This document shows positions 48,618-57,683 of a stretch of 64,000 nt of DNA, one piece after another. The first letter of the stretch is position 1. Every line of letters starts with the position of its first letter. The translations under genes were made by a program, and so were the position numbers. The stretch is from DAOUJW01 sp965218945 (GTDB lineage Bacteria > Chloroflexota > Dehalococcoidia > Lucifugimonadales > UBA2985): assembly GCA_965218945.1 (NCBI GenBank), contig OZ244718.1:1798001-1862000 (forward strand), in the 5' to 3' direction. The notes beneath the pieces are model-generated. The model saw nothing but the letters and a program-made list of their open reading frames with translations. It did not search any database and was not told the DNA's origin.

Positions 48618-48718
48618 ACGGGAACCCCCATATACAAACTACTTGAATCCCGCGGTAGCAGGAACACTTACTCGTAACCTAACACCGCTTAAACTCTCTC
48701 GTCAAGGCGCACGGCCCA

Positions 48719-49135
48719 TCAGGACGCGGCGGCCCTCTCGTCCGTTACCTGGCGGACGAATTCCACAATGTCTTTGAGGCTGGAGCCCGGCCCGAAGATG
48801 CCCCGGAGGCCCATCTCCTCCAGCTTGGGATAGTCCTCCTTGGGCAGAATCCCGCCGGCAAAGACCGCGACATCCTCCAACTCCTTCTCCTTCAGGGCCT
48901 GCATGACCAGGGGGAATAGCTCCAAGTGAGAGCCTGACAGGATGCTCAGCCCTATGGCGTCCACGTCCTTCCGGGAAGCCGTCTCTGCAATCATCTCCGG
49001 TGTCTGGCGGATGCCCGTGTAGGTAACATCAAAGCCGGCATCCTCAAGCGCCCTTGCCACCACCTTTGCGCCCCTGTCGTGGCCGTCCAAGCCGGGTTTG
49101 GCTATCAGGACACGTGGTTGTCGCTGCTCGGTCAC
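48719..49135 (-). CDS. Methylmalonyl-CoA mutase, B12-binding subunit
   Basis: A 138-residue cobalamin-binding domain protein. RVLIAKPGLDGHDRGAKVVARAL contains the D-x-H-x-x-G motif whose His coordinates cobalt, and SILSGSHLELFP and FAGGILPKEDYPKL (GG) complete the binding fold. It works with the separate catalytic subunit encoded at 49971-51626 to interconvert methylmalonyl-CoA and succinyl-CoA. The start is GTG behind GGAGGTG. The epimerase gene lies between the two subunit genes in the same operon. Confidence 0.92.
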   Translation of the reverse strand: MTEQRQPRVLIAKPGLDGHDRGAKVVARALEDAGFDVTYTGIRQTPEMIAETASRKDVDAIGLSILSGSHLELFPLVMQALKEKELEDVAVFAGGILPKEDYPKLEEMGLRGIFGPGSSLKDIVEFVRQVTDERAAAS

Positions 49136-49155
49136 AGTTTCACCTCCATTGGAGC

Positions 49156-49956
49156 CTACCTGCCACCGCTCTTTCCCCGCTCAAGTACTACCCTGACGCC
49201 CATGAACTGTTCAGGCGGGATAACCGTCCTGCCCTGGGTTGCCTTAACGAATGGAACGCTTTCCAGGTTGGAAGCTACCAGGGTCAGGGAGTAGACGCTC
49301 TCTCCACGATTCTCAATGAAGTCATGGATGGGTCCCTGTGAACCCAGCGCCTCAGCAAACCGCATGACGGCACTCTCTCCCGAATCCCATATACACAGAT
49401 CCCTATGCCTTGCAGAGTTGGCGGGCGAGCTGCTGAAGCCGGTGTCAGCGCTATCCACCATGCCAAAGTTCCGCTTCCACACATCGGCTGACGCGCCCGC
49501 GCTCTTTGTGGCGACGGTCACGCGCCCCATCCGCAGGTCGACGCTGGTGGGCGTTCTGAGGCTGATCTGGGCTATCTCCGTCAGCACACCGGCGGCTGCG
49601 CGGGGATGCACAAACTCCACCATGCCGACAAAGCCCTGTCGCGGCGCGCCCTGGATAAGCTGCACATCGCGGCTGGTCAGGTCCTGTATCTCGGCCTCGA
49701 TGTCGGCCACCTCAAAGCAGATGTGGTGAATGCCCTCGCCGCGGCGCTCCAGGAATCTGCCGACAACGCTCTCTGGACTTGTGGGCTGCAAAAGCTCGAA
49801 TCGGACATCGGACGTGGGAAGCAGCGCGGCAATCAGCTGCTGGTCTTCCACGTGCTCGCGGGCCGCCTCAGAGAGGCCAAGAGTCTCGTTGAATCTGGCG
49901 ACGGCAGCCTCCAGGTCGTTGACTGCCACGCCTATGTGGTCAATTGACAGGAACAT
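49156..49956 (-). CDS. Methylmalonyl-CoA epimerase with second VOC domain
   Basis: This 266-residue protein starts with a methylmalonyl-CoA epimerase domain: SIDHIGVAVNDLEAAVARFN, then GRFLERRGEGIHHICFEVADI and FVHPRAAAGVLTEIAQ, with the metal ligands His 7, His near 91 and Glu near the end of the domain. A second, more divergent VOC-like half follows (residues about 140-266, e.g. TVATKSAGASADVWKRNFG). Usual epimerases are about 135 residues. The first half should convert (S)- to (R)-methylmalonyl-CoA for the mutase encoded next door. The role of the second half is unknown. Confidence 0.85.
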   Translation of the reverse strand: MFLSIDHIGVAVNDLEAAVARFNETLGLSEAAREHVEDQQLIAALLPTSDVRFELLQPTSPESVVGRFLERRGEGIHHICFEVADIEAEIQDLTSRDVQLIQGAPRQGFVGMVEFVHPRAAAGVLTEIAQISLRTPTSVDLRMGRVTVATKSAGASADVWKRNFGMVDSADTGFSSSPANSARHRDLCIWDSGESAVMRFAEALGSQGPIHDFIENRGESVYSLTLVASNLESVPFVKATQGRTVIPPEQFMGVRVVLERGKSGGR

Positions 49957-49970
49957 AAGATTACCTCAAG

Positions 49971-51626
49971 CTAAACGACCGCGCGGTCCTGCTGAACGCC
50001 GAACACGCTGCGGAACACGTTGCAAATCTCTCCGGTGGTGCAGTAGGCCTCCACGCACTCCAGGATAGCCGGCATGGTGTTATCGTTGCTGCGAGCGATC
50101 ATCTCCAGGTTTGCCAAGGCCGCCGCGACCCGGGATCCGTTGCGAGTGGAGCGGACCCTATTCAGCCGGGCTATCTGACGCTCGCGCTCGGCCGGGTCTA
50201 TCTGAAAGATGTCTATGGTCGGCTCCTCGCTGTTCTGGTAGGCGTTGACGCCCACGACGGTGTGCTGGCCGTCCTCAATCTCTAGCTGCATCTTGTAGGC
50301 GGCGTCCCCTATCTCCCTCTGCTGGTATCCCTCGACAATCGCAGGCACCGCTCCGCCCAGCTCGTCCACCTCTGCGATGTAGTGCAGGGCGGCCCTCTCC
50401 AGGTCGTCCGTCAGCTTCTCGATGTAGTACGAGCCGGCCAGGGGATCGACAGTGTCCGTCAGACCACACTCGAAGGCCAGCACCTGCTGAGTGCGCAGCG
50501 ACAGTGTCACGGACTCCTCCGTCGGCAGGGCCAGCGCCTCGTCCTTGGAGTTGACGTGCAGGGACTGGGTGCCGCCAAGAATCGCAGCCAGGGCCTGTAT
50601 GCTGGAGCGGACAACGTTGTTGTCGGGCTGCTGCGCGGTGAGGGTCACGCCTGCGGTCTGGGCGTGGAAGCGCATCATCTGGGAGCGCGGGTTCTGGGAG
50701 TTGAAGCGTTCCTTCATCAGGCGGGCCCAGAGGCGCCGTGCGGCTCTGAATTTCGCCACCTCCTCCATAAGGTTGCTCTGAGCCACGAAGAAGAACGTTA
50801 GCTGCGGCGCGAAGTCGTCCACGCTAAGGCCGGCGTTCACGGCGGCCCGGACGTACGACATAGCGTTCGCCAGGGTAAAGCCGACCTCCTGTGCAGCCGT
50901 GCAACCCGCCTCCCTCATGTGATAACCGCTGATGGAGATGGTGTTCCAGTTGGGCGTTTCCGAGGCGCAGTAAGCAAAGAGATCCGTCACCAGCCTCATT
51001 GAAGGAGCCGCCGGATAGATGTGGGTTCCTCTGGCTATGTACTCCTTCAGGATGTCGTTCTGTACAGTGCCCCGCAGCTCCTTCGGGTCGACGCCCTGCT
51101 TCTTTGCCATAGCTATGTAGTAAGCCAGTAGCAGTGAGGCCGTAGCGTTTATAGTCATGGAGGTGGAGACCTCCGCGAGGTTAATGCCCTCGAAAACGGT
51201 CTCCATGTCCTCCAGGTGGGATATGGGCACCCCTACCCTGCCCACCTCGCTATATGCGATGGGATGGTCGGAGTCGTAGCCGGTCTGTGTGGGGAGGTCG
51301 AAGGCCATCGATAGCCCCGTCTGGCCCTGCTCAAGTAGGTAGTGATAGCGCCGGTTGGTCTCCTCCGCCGATGCGAAGCCGGAGTATTGGCGCATGGTCC
51401 ATATGCGCCCCCGGTACATAGTGGGCTGAACGCCCCTGGTGTAGGGAAAGCTGCCAGGAAAGCCAAGGTCGCGGTCGTAGTCCTGGTTGGACACGTCTTC
51501 CGGGGTGTAGATCGGATCAACCTCTATCTCAGAGGTGGTCTCAAAACGGGCCTGGCGCTCCCCACTACGTTCGGTAGCGGGCTGCCACACCTTCTCTTTC
51601 CACTCCTGTTTCCTGCTATTGGCCAT
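49971..51626 (-). CDS. Methylmalonyl-CoA mutase, catalytic subunit
   Basis: A 551-residue mutase large subunit without the B12 domain. The TIM-barrel substrate region has FPGSFPYTRGVQPTMYRGRIWTMRQYSGF, GLSMAFDLPTQTGYDSDHP and GTVQNDILKEYIARGT, and ends before the cobalamin part, which a separate gene encodes at 48719-49135. AGGAGG precedes the ATG. The operon order is catalytic subunit, epimerase, B12 subunit. The pathway could serve propionate breakdown or a carbon-fixation cycle; the context does not tell which. Confidence 0.94.
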   Translation of the reverse strand: MANSRKQEWKEKVWQPATERSGERQARFETTSEIEVDPIYTPEDVSNQDYDRDLGFPGSFPYTRGVQPTMYRGRIWTMRQYSGFASAEETNRRYHYLLEQGQTGLSMAFDLPTQTGYDSDHPIAYSEVGRVGVPISHLEDMETVFEGINLAEVSTSMTINATASLLLAYYIAMAKKQGVDPKELRGTVQNDILKEYIARGTHIYPAAPSMRLVTDLFAYCASETPNWNTISISGYHMREAGCTAAQEVGFTLANAMSYVRAAVNAGLSVDDFAPQLTFFFVAQSNLMEEVAKFRAARRLWARLMKERFNSQNPRSQMMRFHAQTAGVTLTAQQPDNNVVRSSIQALAAILGGTQSLHVNSKDEALALPTEESVTLSLRTQQVLAFECGLTDTVDPLAGSYYIEKLTDDLERAALHYIAEVDELGGAVPAIVEGYQQREIGDAAYKMQLEIEDGQHTVVGVNAYQNSEEPTIDIFQIDPAERERQIARLNRVRSTRNGSRVAAALANLEMIARSNDNTMPAILECVEAYCTTGEICNVFRSVFGVQQDRAVV

Positions 51627-51850
51627 GACAAGCCTCCTGCCAGGGATTAGATGTCCGACACCTTATGAAGGACAAGAACTACCATCCACATGTAAGAACG
51701 CGGTTAGGATACGAAATGCCAAAAGTGGTGTCAAGCTGAGGAGTCGCTTGCGAGCAGGTGGGGCCGGTTGGAGACACAGGCGCTGTCAAATGCTATTGAT
51801 TACATATAAGTTTGCTAAACAGCGTATACAAGCACATGCAAGCGCTTGGC

Positions 51851-52597
51851 CTATGACCCCATCCCTTCCTCGATACGACGAATCTCCACATCCACCTCTT
51901 GAATGCGCCTGTAGTCCTCTTCATACAGCTTGTAGCAGCGCTCCAGATAGAGCTGGGCCAGCGTTGCGCCCATGTCCGCCGGCATCTCAGCAACCTGGAT
52001 GATGCGCTGTACGCGGTAGTGCTCAGGCATATGTTTGGCTAAGGTCAGTATCTCCTCCTCCGCTTCCTTCACCAGACGGGAATCCGACCCTTCTACGCCG
52101 AAACGCATTTTCCCCACCAGCTTTGCTAGCTCGCTCAGTTTGCCCGTCTCGCCCATCAACTCATAGAGAAGCTCGTTTACGTTGGGCTCTCCCGAAAGGG
52201 CAGGCGGCTGGCTTGCCTCCTGCGACTGCTGCCAGAGGCGCGTATACTCCTGCTGAAGGTCGTTCACCGTCTGCACCATATCCAGGGGATTGTTGGCGTC
52301 GCCGGTGCCCCCGTCGATGAGGTCATCGTCCCTTGCATCGGCCAGGCGTTGGATCTCGGCCAGGCTATCGACCTTCTCCGGAAATGGGGGAAAGGCAAAG
52401 CCGGAAAGCTCCTGGGAGTTCATCCCCTGTATCTGGGCGGCAAACATAGGTGGGATGTACTTGGACACGTCCACTTTGATCGGCAGAGTGATGATGTACG
52501 TAGCCATTATCTCGTCCTGGTTATACCTCTGACGGAAGTAGACCAGTGCGTGCCCCTTGGGGGTCTCTCTCGACCCGCGCTCAAAATAAAGATCCAA
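51851..52597 (-). CDS. Hypothetical 248-residue protein
   Basis: This protein starts at TTG 52597; the ATG at residue 31 (MATYIITLPIKVDVSKYIPPMF) is an alternative. The centre is Asp-rich and the C-terminal third is helical with LSELAKLVGKMRFGVE and charged helices (EEEILTLAKHMPEHYRVQR). No family is recognised and no membrane segment is visible. It is 224 bases upstream of the methylmalonyl-CoA mutase gene on the same strand and divergent from the M20 peptidase gene. Confidence 0.55.
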   Translation of the reverse strand: MDLYFERGSRETPKGHALVYFRQRYNQDEIMATYIITLPIKVDVSKYIPPMFAAQIQGMNSQELSGFAFPPFPEKVDSLAEIQRLADARDDDLIDGGTGDANNPLDMVQTVNDLQQEYTRLWQQSQEASQPPALSGEPNVNELLYELMGETGKLSELAKLVGKMRFGVEGSDSRLVKEAEEEILTLAKHMPEHYRVQRIIQVAEMPADMGATLAQLYLERCYKLYEEDYRRIQEVDVEIRRIEEGMGS

Positions 52598-52695
52598 TGT
52601 CCGGCCTTTCGTTCTTCGTTTCTCGCTACATTATACACGAAAGTGCACCTGCGCCCCGCTCCCATAACACCTGGCGCCCGCGCAGTATGGAGCGC

Positions 52696-52723
52696 TTGGA
52701 CACCCGCAGAGATCGCATACAAT
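52696..52723 (+). promoter_or_regulatory. Candidate promoter of the M20 amidohydrolase gene
   Basis: TTGGAC (52696-52701), 16 bases and TACAAT (52718-52723) lie 45 bases before the ATG at 52768. Both hexamers are good but not perfect matches to sigma-A boxes. Confidence 0.35.
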
Positions 52724-52767
52724 CTGCTAGAATGATAATACAGGGAACACCCCAGGGAGGAGCATCA

Positions 52768-53949
52768 ATGGACACAGACCTCAAGGCGGCAATCCAGGCA
52801 GAAGAAGAGGATATGGTCTCCATAAGGAGAGACCTCCACGCACACCCTGAGCTGGCCTTTCAGGAAGAGCGTACCGCCAACCTCATCGCCGACAGGCTTG
52901 GCAGCCTGGGTCTAAAGGTGTCTACGGGGATTGCATCGACGGGAGTGGTCGGCCTGCTGGAAGGAAGCGCGCCTGGACCCACGCTTATGTTGCGGGCCGA
53001 TATGGACGGGCTGCCCATTCAGGAGACTTCCAACGCGCCCTACAGGTCCCAAGCCAACGAGGCTATGCACGCCTGCGGCCACGACGGCCACATGGCCGCG
53101 CTTCTGGGGGTGGCCTCGGTCCTGGCCAAGAACCGCGCAGCGCTGAAGGGGCGGGTGAAGTTCGTCTTCCAACCGGCGGAGGAGACCATGAGCGGCGCGC
53201 AGGAGATGATAGACCAGGGCGTTATGGACAACCCGCGAGTGGACCGAGTCTTGGGGTTTCATCTCTGGAACGCTCTGCCAGTAGGCCAGATTGGACTGAG
53301 GCCGGGAGTAATTTTCTCCAGCGCCGACGAGTTTCGCCTGGTGATCAAGGGAAGAGGGGGGCATGGCGCCCTGCCGCACCTGTCCGTGGACCCAGTGGTC
53401 ATCTCTGCACAGGTAGTTTCCGCCCTCCAGACGCTGGTGAGCCGAGAGAAGCATCCATTTGAGGGCGCCGTACTCACTATCGGGACTATCCACGGGGGGA
53501 CTGCCTTCAACATCATAGCCGACCAGGTGGAGATGACAGGAACGGTGCGCACAATAGACAACGACCTGCGCCGGCGATTTCTGAGGCGTATACCGGAGAT
53601 ATCGGCCGCTATCTGCGCCTCTATGGATGGCAGCCTTGACTTCGATCACCTGCGCGGCTGCCGGGCCGTGGAGAATGACCTGTCGGTGACCGGAGCCGTT
53701 TTCAAGACGGCCTCACAGGTAGTTGGAGATTCCAATCTGCCAACCATTCAACCCAGCACGGTCGGCGACGACATGGCGCTGTTCATGGCGGAGGCGCCGG
53801 GGTGCTACTTCCTGGTGGGGTCTGCAAACCCGGAGGCGGGCCTGGACTCTCCGCACCACAGCTCATCATTTGACTTTGATGAGAGGGCGCTCTTCATAGC
53901 AGCGGAAATCATGGCGCGAAACGCTCTAGAATACCTGGGGCAGGAATAA
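52768..53949 (+). CDS. M20-family amidohydrolase
   Basis: A 393-residue metal-dependent hydrolase of the M20D/HipO group, which removes acyl groups from amino acids or cleaves similar amides. RRDLHAHPELAFQEERTA, MLRADMDGLPIQE and the metal motif MHACGHDGHMAALLG, FQPAEETMSGAQEMI and HGALPHLSVDPV are in family order. I start at ATG 52768 because AGGGAGGAG precedes it; the open frame runs further upstream without a good site. Substrates typically include N-acetyl or indole-acetyl amino acids and hippurate; the natural one is unknown. Confidence 0.92.
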   Translation: MDTDLKAAIQAEEEDMVSIRRDLHAHPELAFQEERTANLIADRLGSLGLKVSTGIASTGVVGLLEGSAPGPTLMLRADMDGLPIQETSNAPYRSQANEAMHACGHDGHMAALLGVASVLAKNRAALKGRVKFVFQPAEETMSGAQEMIDQGVMDNPRVDRVLGFHLWNALPVGQIGLRPGVIFSSADEFRLVIKGRGGHGALPHLSVDPVVISAQVVSALQTLVSREKHPFEGAVLTIGTIHGGTAFNIIADQVEMTGTVRTIDNDLRRRFLRRIPEISAAICASMDGSLDFDHLRGCRAVENDLSVTGAVFKTASQVVGDSNLPTIQPSTVGDDMALFMAEAPGCYFLVGSANPEAGLDSPHHSSSFDFDERALFIAAEIMARNALEYLGQE

Positions 53950-53982
53950 GCCGTCTGTAGCTCTGCGGGGCAGCGTTCTCCC

Positions 53983-55506
53983 CTACCCTCTCCCGCGAGG
54001 TCGATACTGGACAGCCTCCGCCAGATGCGAGACGCCGATGCTGTCTTCGCCGGCGAGATCCGCGATGGTGCGAGAAAGCTTCAGCGTGCGGTGATACGCC
54101 CTCGCCGATAGCTGAAGCTGATCCATAGCGGCTTTTGCCAGGCTCTGCGCGGCGTCGTCCAGCTTGCAGTGATCCCACACCTCGGCCGGTCCCATGTCCG
54201 CGTTGGTCTGTACGCTCGTGCCGGCAAACCTGTGCCTCTGACGCTCGCTGGCCTGCTCAACGCGCTGTCGCACCGCGTTCGACTCCTCTCCGGCTGCGTC
54301 CGCAGTGAGTTTCTCATACTCGACCCTGGGCACCTCGACAAAGATGTCGATGCGGTCCAGGAGCGGACCTGAAATGCGCTTCTGGTACTTGTTGACCATG
54401 CTGGGCGAGCAGGTGCATTGTCGTTGGGAGTCGCCATAATAGCCGCAATAGCAGGGGTTCATTGCAGCGACGAGCATGAAGTTGGCCGGAAAGGTCACCG
54501 ATCCCTGCGCCCGGCTGATGGTCACCACCTTGTCCTCGAGAGGCTGCCTCAAGACCTCGAGTACATTATGGCCGAACTCCGGAAGCTCATCCAAGAATAG
54601 CACACCTCGGTGGCTTAAAGAGACCTCTCCCGGTCTGGGCCATCTCCCTCCGCCCACCAGCCCGGCGTGGGAAATGGTGTAGTGAGGAGCCCTGAATGGC
54701 CTGTGGGACATCAGGGGAGTATCCGAAGGCAGCAGGCCGGATACGCTGTATACCCTTGTGACGTCCAGCGCCTCCGCAGAGCTCATGGTTGGCAGAATTG
54801 ACGGCAAAGAGCGGGCAAGGAGGGTCTTCCCACTGCCCGGCGGTCCGCTCATCAGAAGGTTGTGCCCTCCTGCCGCCGCCACTTCCAAAGCTCTCTTGGC
54901 GTGCTCCTGGCCTCGGATATGAGCCATGTCGCCTCCGGTCCAGGCCACATCATCGGTCGGACTGTTGTTATCTTCGTTTACAAAGGGAGAAATGGCGCTC
55001 TCTCCACGAAGATGGGAAGCCAGCTGGCCCAGGGAGTCGCTGCCATAGACGGTGATGCCCTCCAGCAAAGAGGCCTCCTTAGCGTTGATCGCGGGCACAA
55101 AGACCTGTTCAATGCCCATCTCTTCGGCCAGTCCAACCATTGGCAGTATGCCATTGGTGTGGCGCAGTTTCCCGTCCAGAGAGAGCTCGCCCAGAAACAC
55201 GGCGTTGGATATGTCGGCGGACACCTGTCCGGAGCTGGACAGGATTCCCACGGCAATGGGCAGGTCATACGATGGCCCCGCCTTCTTGAGGTCGGCCGGG
55301 GCCAGGTTCACCGTAATACGGCGCATGGGGAACTCGTATCCGGAGTTGCGTATGGCCGCCCTCACTCGCTCACGCGCCTCCTGAACCGCCGTATCCGGCA
55401 AGCCAACAATGTTGAAGGCGGGCAGCCCAGGGGAGATGTCCACCTCCGTCTCCACCACGGCTCCCTCCAAGCCCACTATTGCGCAGGTAATAGCCTTAGC
55501 CAGCAT
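53983..55506 (-). CDS. comM: YifB/ComM-type Mg-chelatase-like AAA ATPase
   Basis: This 507-residue protein belongs to the ComM (YifB) family, a hexameric branch-migration helicase used in natural transformation. The N-terminal Lon-like domain (IVGLEGAVVETEVDISPGLPAFNIVGLPD; RITVNLAPADLKKAGPSYDLPIAVGIL) precedes an AAA core with Walker A GPPGSGKT and the Walker B LFLDELPEF, and a C-terminal Mg-chelatase region. ATG 55506 (LAKAITCAIVGLEG) is the family-typical start; the frame continues upstream. It converges with the M20 gene. Confidence 0.92.
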   Translation of the reverse strand: MLAKAITCAIVGLEGAVVETEVDISPGLPAFNIVGLPDTAVQEARERVRAAIRNSGYEFPMRRITVNLAPADLKKAGPSYDLPIAVGILSSSGQVSADISNAVFLGELSLDGKLRHTNGILPMVGLAEEMGIEQVFVPAINAKEASLLEGITVYGSDSLGQLASHLRGESAISPFVNEDNNSPTDDVAWTGGDMAHIRGQEHAKRALEVAAAGGHNLLMSGPPGSGKTLLARSLPSILPTMSSAEALDVTRVYSVSGLLPSDTPLMSHRPFRAPHYTISHAGLVGGGRWPRPGEVSLSHRGVLFLDELPEFGHNVLEVLRQPLEDKVVTISRAQGSVTFPANFMLVAAMNPCYCGYYGDSQRQCTCSPSMVNKYQKRISGPLLDRIDIFVEVPRVEYEKLTADAAGEESNAVRQRVEQASERQRHRFAGTSVQTNADMGPAEVWDHCKLDDAAQSLAKAAMDQLQLSARAYHRTLKLSRTIADLAGEDSIGVSHLAEAVQYRPRGRG

Positions 55507-55603
55507 TGGACTCCTAATACGATTGCAGCTAGGCCCTATGATACGGAGCTTCAGATTCCCCGTCAAATGCCCTCGGTAGCCGGGATAGTTACAATAAACG
55601 AAA

Positions 55604-55626
55604 AAGCGGGGCCATCGTCCCCGCTT
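55604..55626 (-). terminator. Terminator of ABC operon 1
   Basis: On the minus strand, AAGCGGGG (55619-55626 read in reverse) pairs with CCCCGCTT around a 7-base loop and is followed by TTTTCG. It lies 27 bases after the end of the permease gene at 55653, so it ends the first transporter operon. Confidence 0.75.
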
Positions 55627-55652
55627 CTTCGGATCACTGCGTCAATATGAGA

Positions 55653-56552
55653 TTAGGTCCCTCGCAGCCTCGGGTCAAGCACGTCCCTTATGGCGTCGCC
55701 AAAGAGGTTAAAGCCATACACGGCCATCGAGATAGCAACCCCGGGCCAGATGGCCAACCACGGGGCCACTGCGTAAAACTCCCTGGCGCGGCCGGAAAGC
55801 ATACCGCCCCAGGAAGGCTCCGGGGGAGGAACGCCCAGACCGAGGAAGCTCAGCGAGGCCTCAGCGATAATGGCAGTGCCCAACCCCGCTGTGGCAATTA
55901 TGAGCCAGGGTGCAACACACTGGGGGAAGATGTGGAGCGCCATTATGCGGACATCCCCCGCTCCAATGGACCGGGCCGCCAGGGCGAACTCAGACTGCTT
56001 CACGGCAAAGGCCTGAGAGCGTACGATACGGTTGGCCCTGGGTATCTGAACAACGCCAATAGCGAGGACCACGTTAAACAACCCCTGCCCCAGACTGGCC
56101 ATAATGGCCAGGGCCAGAATCAGGGTCGGGATGGACATCAGACTGTCCATCAACCGCTGCATGATCATATCTACTTTCCCACCGTAGAAGGCGCTCATAA
56201 GTCCCAGTGTACCGCCGAGTCCGGAACCGAAGGCGACCGCTGCGAAGCCCACGATAAGGGATATCTGCGCGCCGTAGACTATTCGAGACCAGAGGTCTCT
56301 GCCGAAATCATCCGTGCCAAGCCAATACACACTGGAAGGCGATTCCAACGCATCCACAATCCTCAGCTTCAGAGGGTCTCCGGCAATAACCGGAGCCAGT
56401 ACGGCCAAGAGAACCATAATCACTATTATGAATGCCCCAACCGCCCCCAGAGGCTTCCTCACAATGAAGGTGCGGACGCTCTTCAACAACCGCGGAACCA
56501 GAGCCGCTTGCCTGTAAGCTACTGCCTGCCCAGCTTCTTGTTGTGCTGCCAT
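55653..56552 (-). CDS. Peptide-type ABC permease (DppC-like), operon 1
   Basis: A 299-residue inner-membrane permease. PLGAVGAFIIVIMVLLAVLAPVI and four further hydrophobic segments are visible. It has the DppC-type YWLGTDDFGRDLWSRIVYGAQISL and the EAA-like loop AARSIGAGDVRIMALHIFPQC, and ends SWGGMLSGRAREFYAVAPWLA. It pairs with the DppB-like permease encoded just upstream to import peptides or similar solutes. The operon is SBP, DppB, DppC with no ATPase gene. A second, similar operon lies 4 kb to the right. Confidence 0.9.
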   Translation of the reverse strand: MAAQQEAGQAVAYRQAALVPRLLKSVRTFIVRKPLGAVGAFIIVIMVLLAVLAPVIAGDPLKLRIVDALESPSSVYWLGTDDFGRDLWSRIVYGAQISLIVGFAAVAFGSGLGGTLGLMSAFYGGKVDMIMQRLMDSLMSIPTLILALAIMASLGQGLFNVVLAIGVVQIPRANRIVRSQAFAVKQSEFALAARSIGAGDVRIMALHIFPQCVAPWLIIATAGLGTAIIAEASLSFLGLGVPPPEPSWGGMLSGRAREFYAVAPWLAIWPGVAISMAVYGFNLFGDAIRDVLDPRLRGT

Positions 56553-56577
56553 TCAATACCCCCTTGCCGGGATTATC

Positions 56578-57540
56578 CTAGTCGTAACGCACCCGCGGGT
56601 CCAGCATCCCGTAAGTAAGATCCACGAGCAGATTGGCAATGATTATCCAAACGGAGAAGAAGGCGACCATTGCCTGGACTATGTTGTAGTCCCTTGAGTT
56701 CATGGCCTCAACCAAGAAACGACCAAGTCCGGGTAGCGAGAAAATGCTCTCGATAATTACGGAGCCGCCTGCTATCAGAGCAAAACTGATGCCGATAATC
56801 GTGACCACCGGGAGCATGGCGTTCTTCATGGCGTGCCGATACACCACAACAAGGTTCCTGAGACCCTTGGCGTGGGCCGTCCTTATGTAGTCCTGTCGCA
56901 GCACCTCCAACATTGAGGAGCGCATCATCCTTGCCTTGGTGGCTGAAGTAACCCAGCCCAGGGTGATGGCCGGCCAGACAAACATCCTGATGTTGTCCCA
57001 GGGGGCGACCCAAGGTGAGACGTACTCCAGTCTGGGAGACCAGCTAAACCAGTATAGGCCCGCTACTATTATCAACGTGGCGAACCAGAAACTGGGCACG
57101 GATATACCGCCCAATGAAACTATCCTCAGAACGTAGTCAATCCACGTGTCCTGCTTCAACGCCATCATTATTCCTATTGGGATAGCCACGATGACGGAGA
57201 TGGTTATGGTCATTAGAGCAAGCTGCAATGTTACCGGCAGTTTCTGCTTGAAGTCTTCCCACACGGAACCCCCATGGAAGTAGGAGGTGCCCCAGTCCAG
57301 AGTGACCATATTGCCCACCCATTTAAGGTACTGCATATGGAGGGGATCCGACAGCCCCAGGTTCTCTCTAATCTTCTGGAGGGCTTCCTCATCAATGTCC
57401 TCAATGCCCTCGTCTCCCTGGGTATATACCATCATGGCAACGTCCCCAGGCGCGACGCGCAGAATGATGAATATCAGCAGCGACACCATAGCAACGGTCA
57501 ACACTGCCAACATGAGCCGTCTGATTATGTATGCCTGCAT
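56578..57540 (-). CDS. Peptide-type ABC permease (DppB-like), operon 1
   Basis: A 320-residue permease with an N-terminal hydrophobic segment (RLMLAVLTVAMVSLLIFIILRV), the DppB-like APGDVAMMV, four or five more membrane spans and the EAA loop RMMRSSMLEVLRQDYIRTAHAKGL, which contacts the ATPase. The ending LVDLTYGMLDPRVRYD is typical of the family. It forms the channel with the DppC-like protein encoded 25 bases downstream. An 18-bp perfect inverted repeat separates it from the substrate-binding gene. Confidence 0.9.
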   Translation of the reverse strand: MQAYIIRRLMLAVLTVAMVSLLIFIILRVAPGDVAMMVYTQGDEGIEDIDEEALQKIRENLGLSDPLHMQYLKWVGNMVTLDWGTSYFHGGSVWEDFKQKLPVTLQLALMTITISVIVAIPIGIMMALKQDTWIDYVLRIVSLGGISVPSFWFATLIIVAGLYWFSWSPRLEYVSPWVAPWDNIRMFVWPAITLGWVTSATKARMMRSSMLEVLRQDYIRTAHAKGLRNLVVVYRHAMKNAMLPVVTIIGISFALIAGGSVIIESIFSLPGLGRFLVEAMNSRDYNIVQAMVAFFSVWIIIANLLVDLTYGMLDPRVRYD

Positions 57541-57616
57541 AGGTCCCTCCTGCCGCTATAGGCTTTCGCTATCCGCCACTCTTCCGCGTTCAGGAACAAA
57601 AGGTCAATTCCCATAT

Positions 57617-57657
57617 AGGATTCTCCTGAGAACCGTTGAGGTTCTCAGGAGAATCCT
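57617..57657. other. 18-bp perfect hairpin between SBP and permease genes
   Basis: AGGATTCTCCTGAGAACC (57617-57634) pairs perfectly with the sequence at 57640-57657 around a 5-base loop. It lies between the SBP stop and the start of the DppB-like gene on the minus strand. Such structures commonly protect upstream mRNA or partly terminate it, so that more binding protein than permease is made. No long T run follows. Confidence 0.6.
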
Positions 57658-57683
57658 GCCCTATCGTATGCTCTTGTTTTCTA

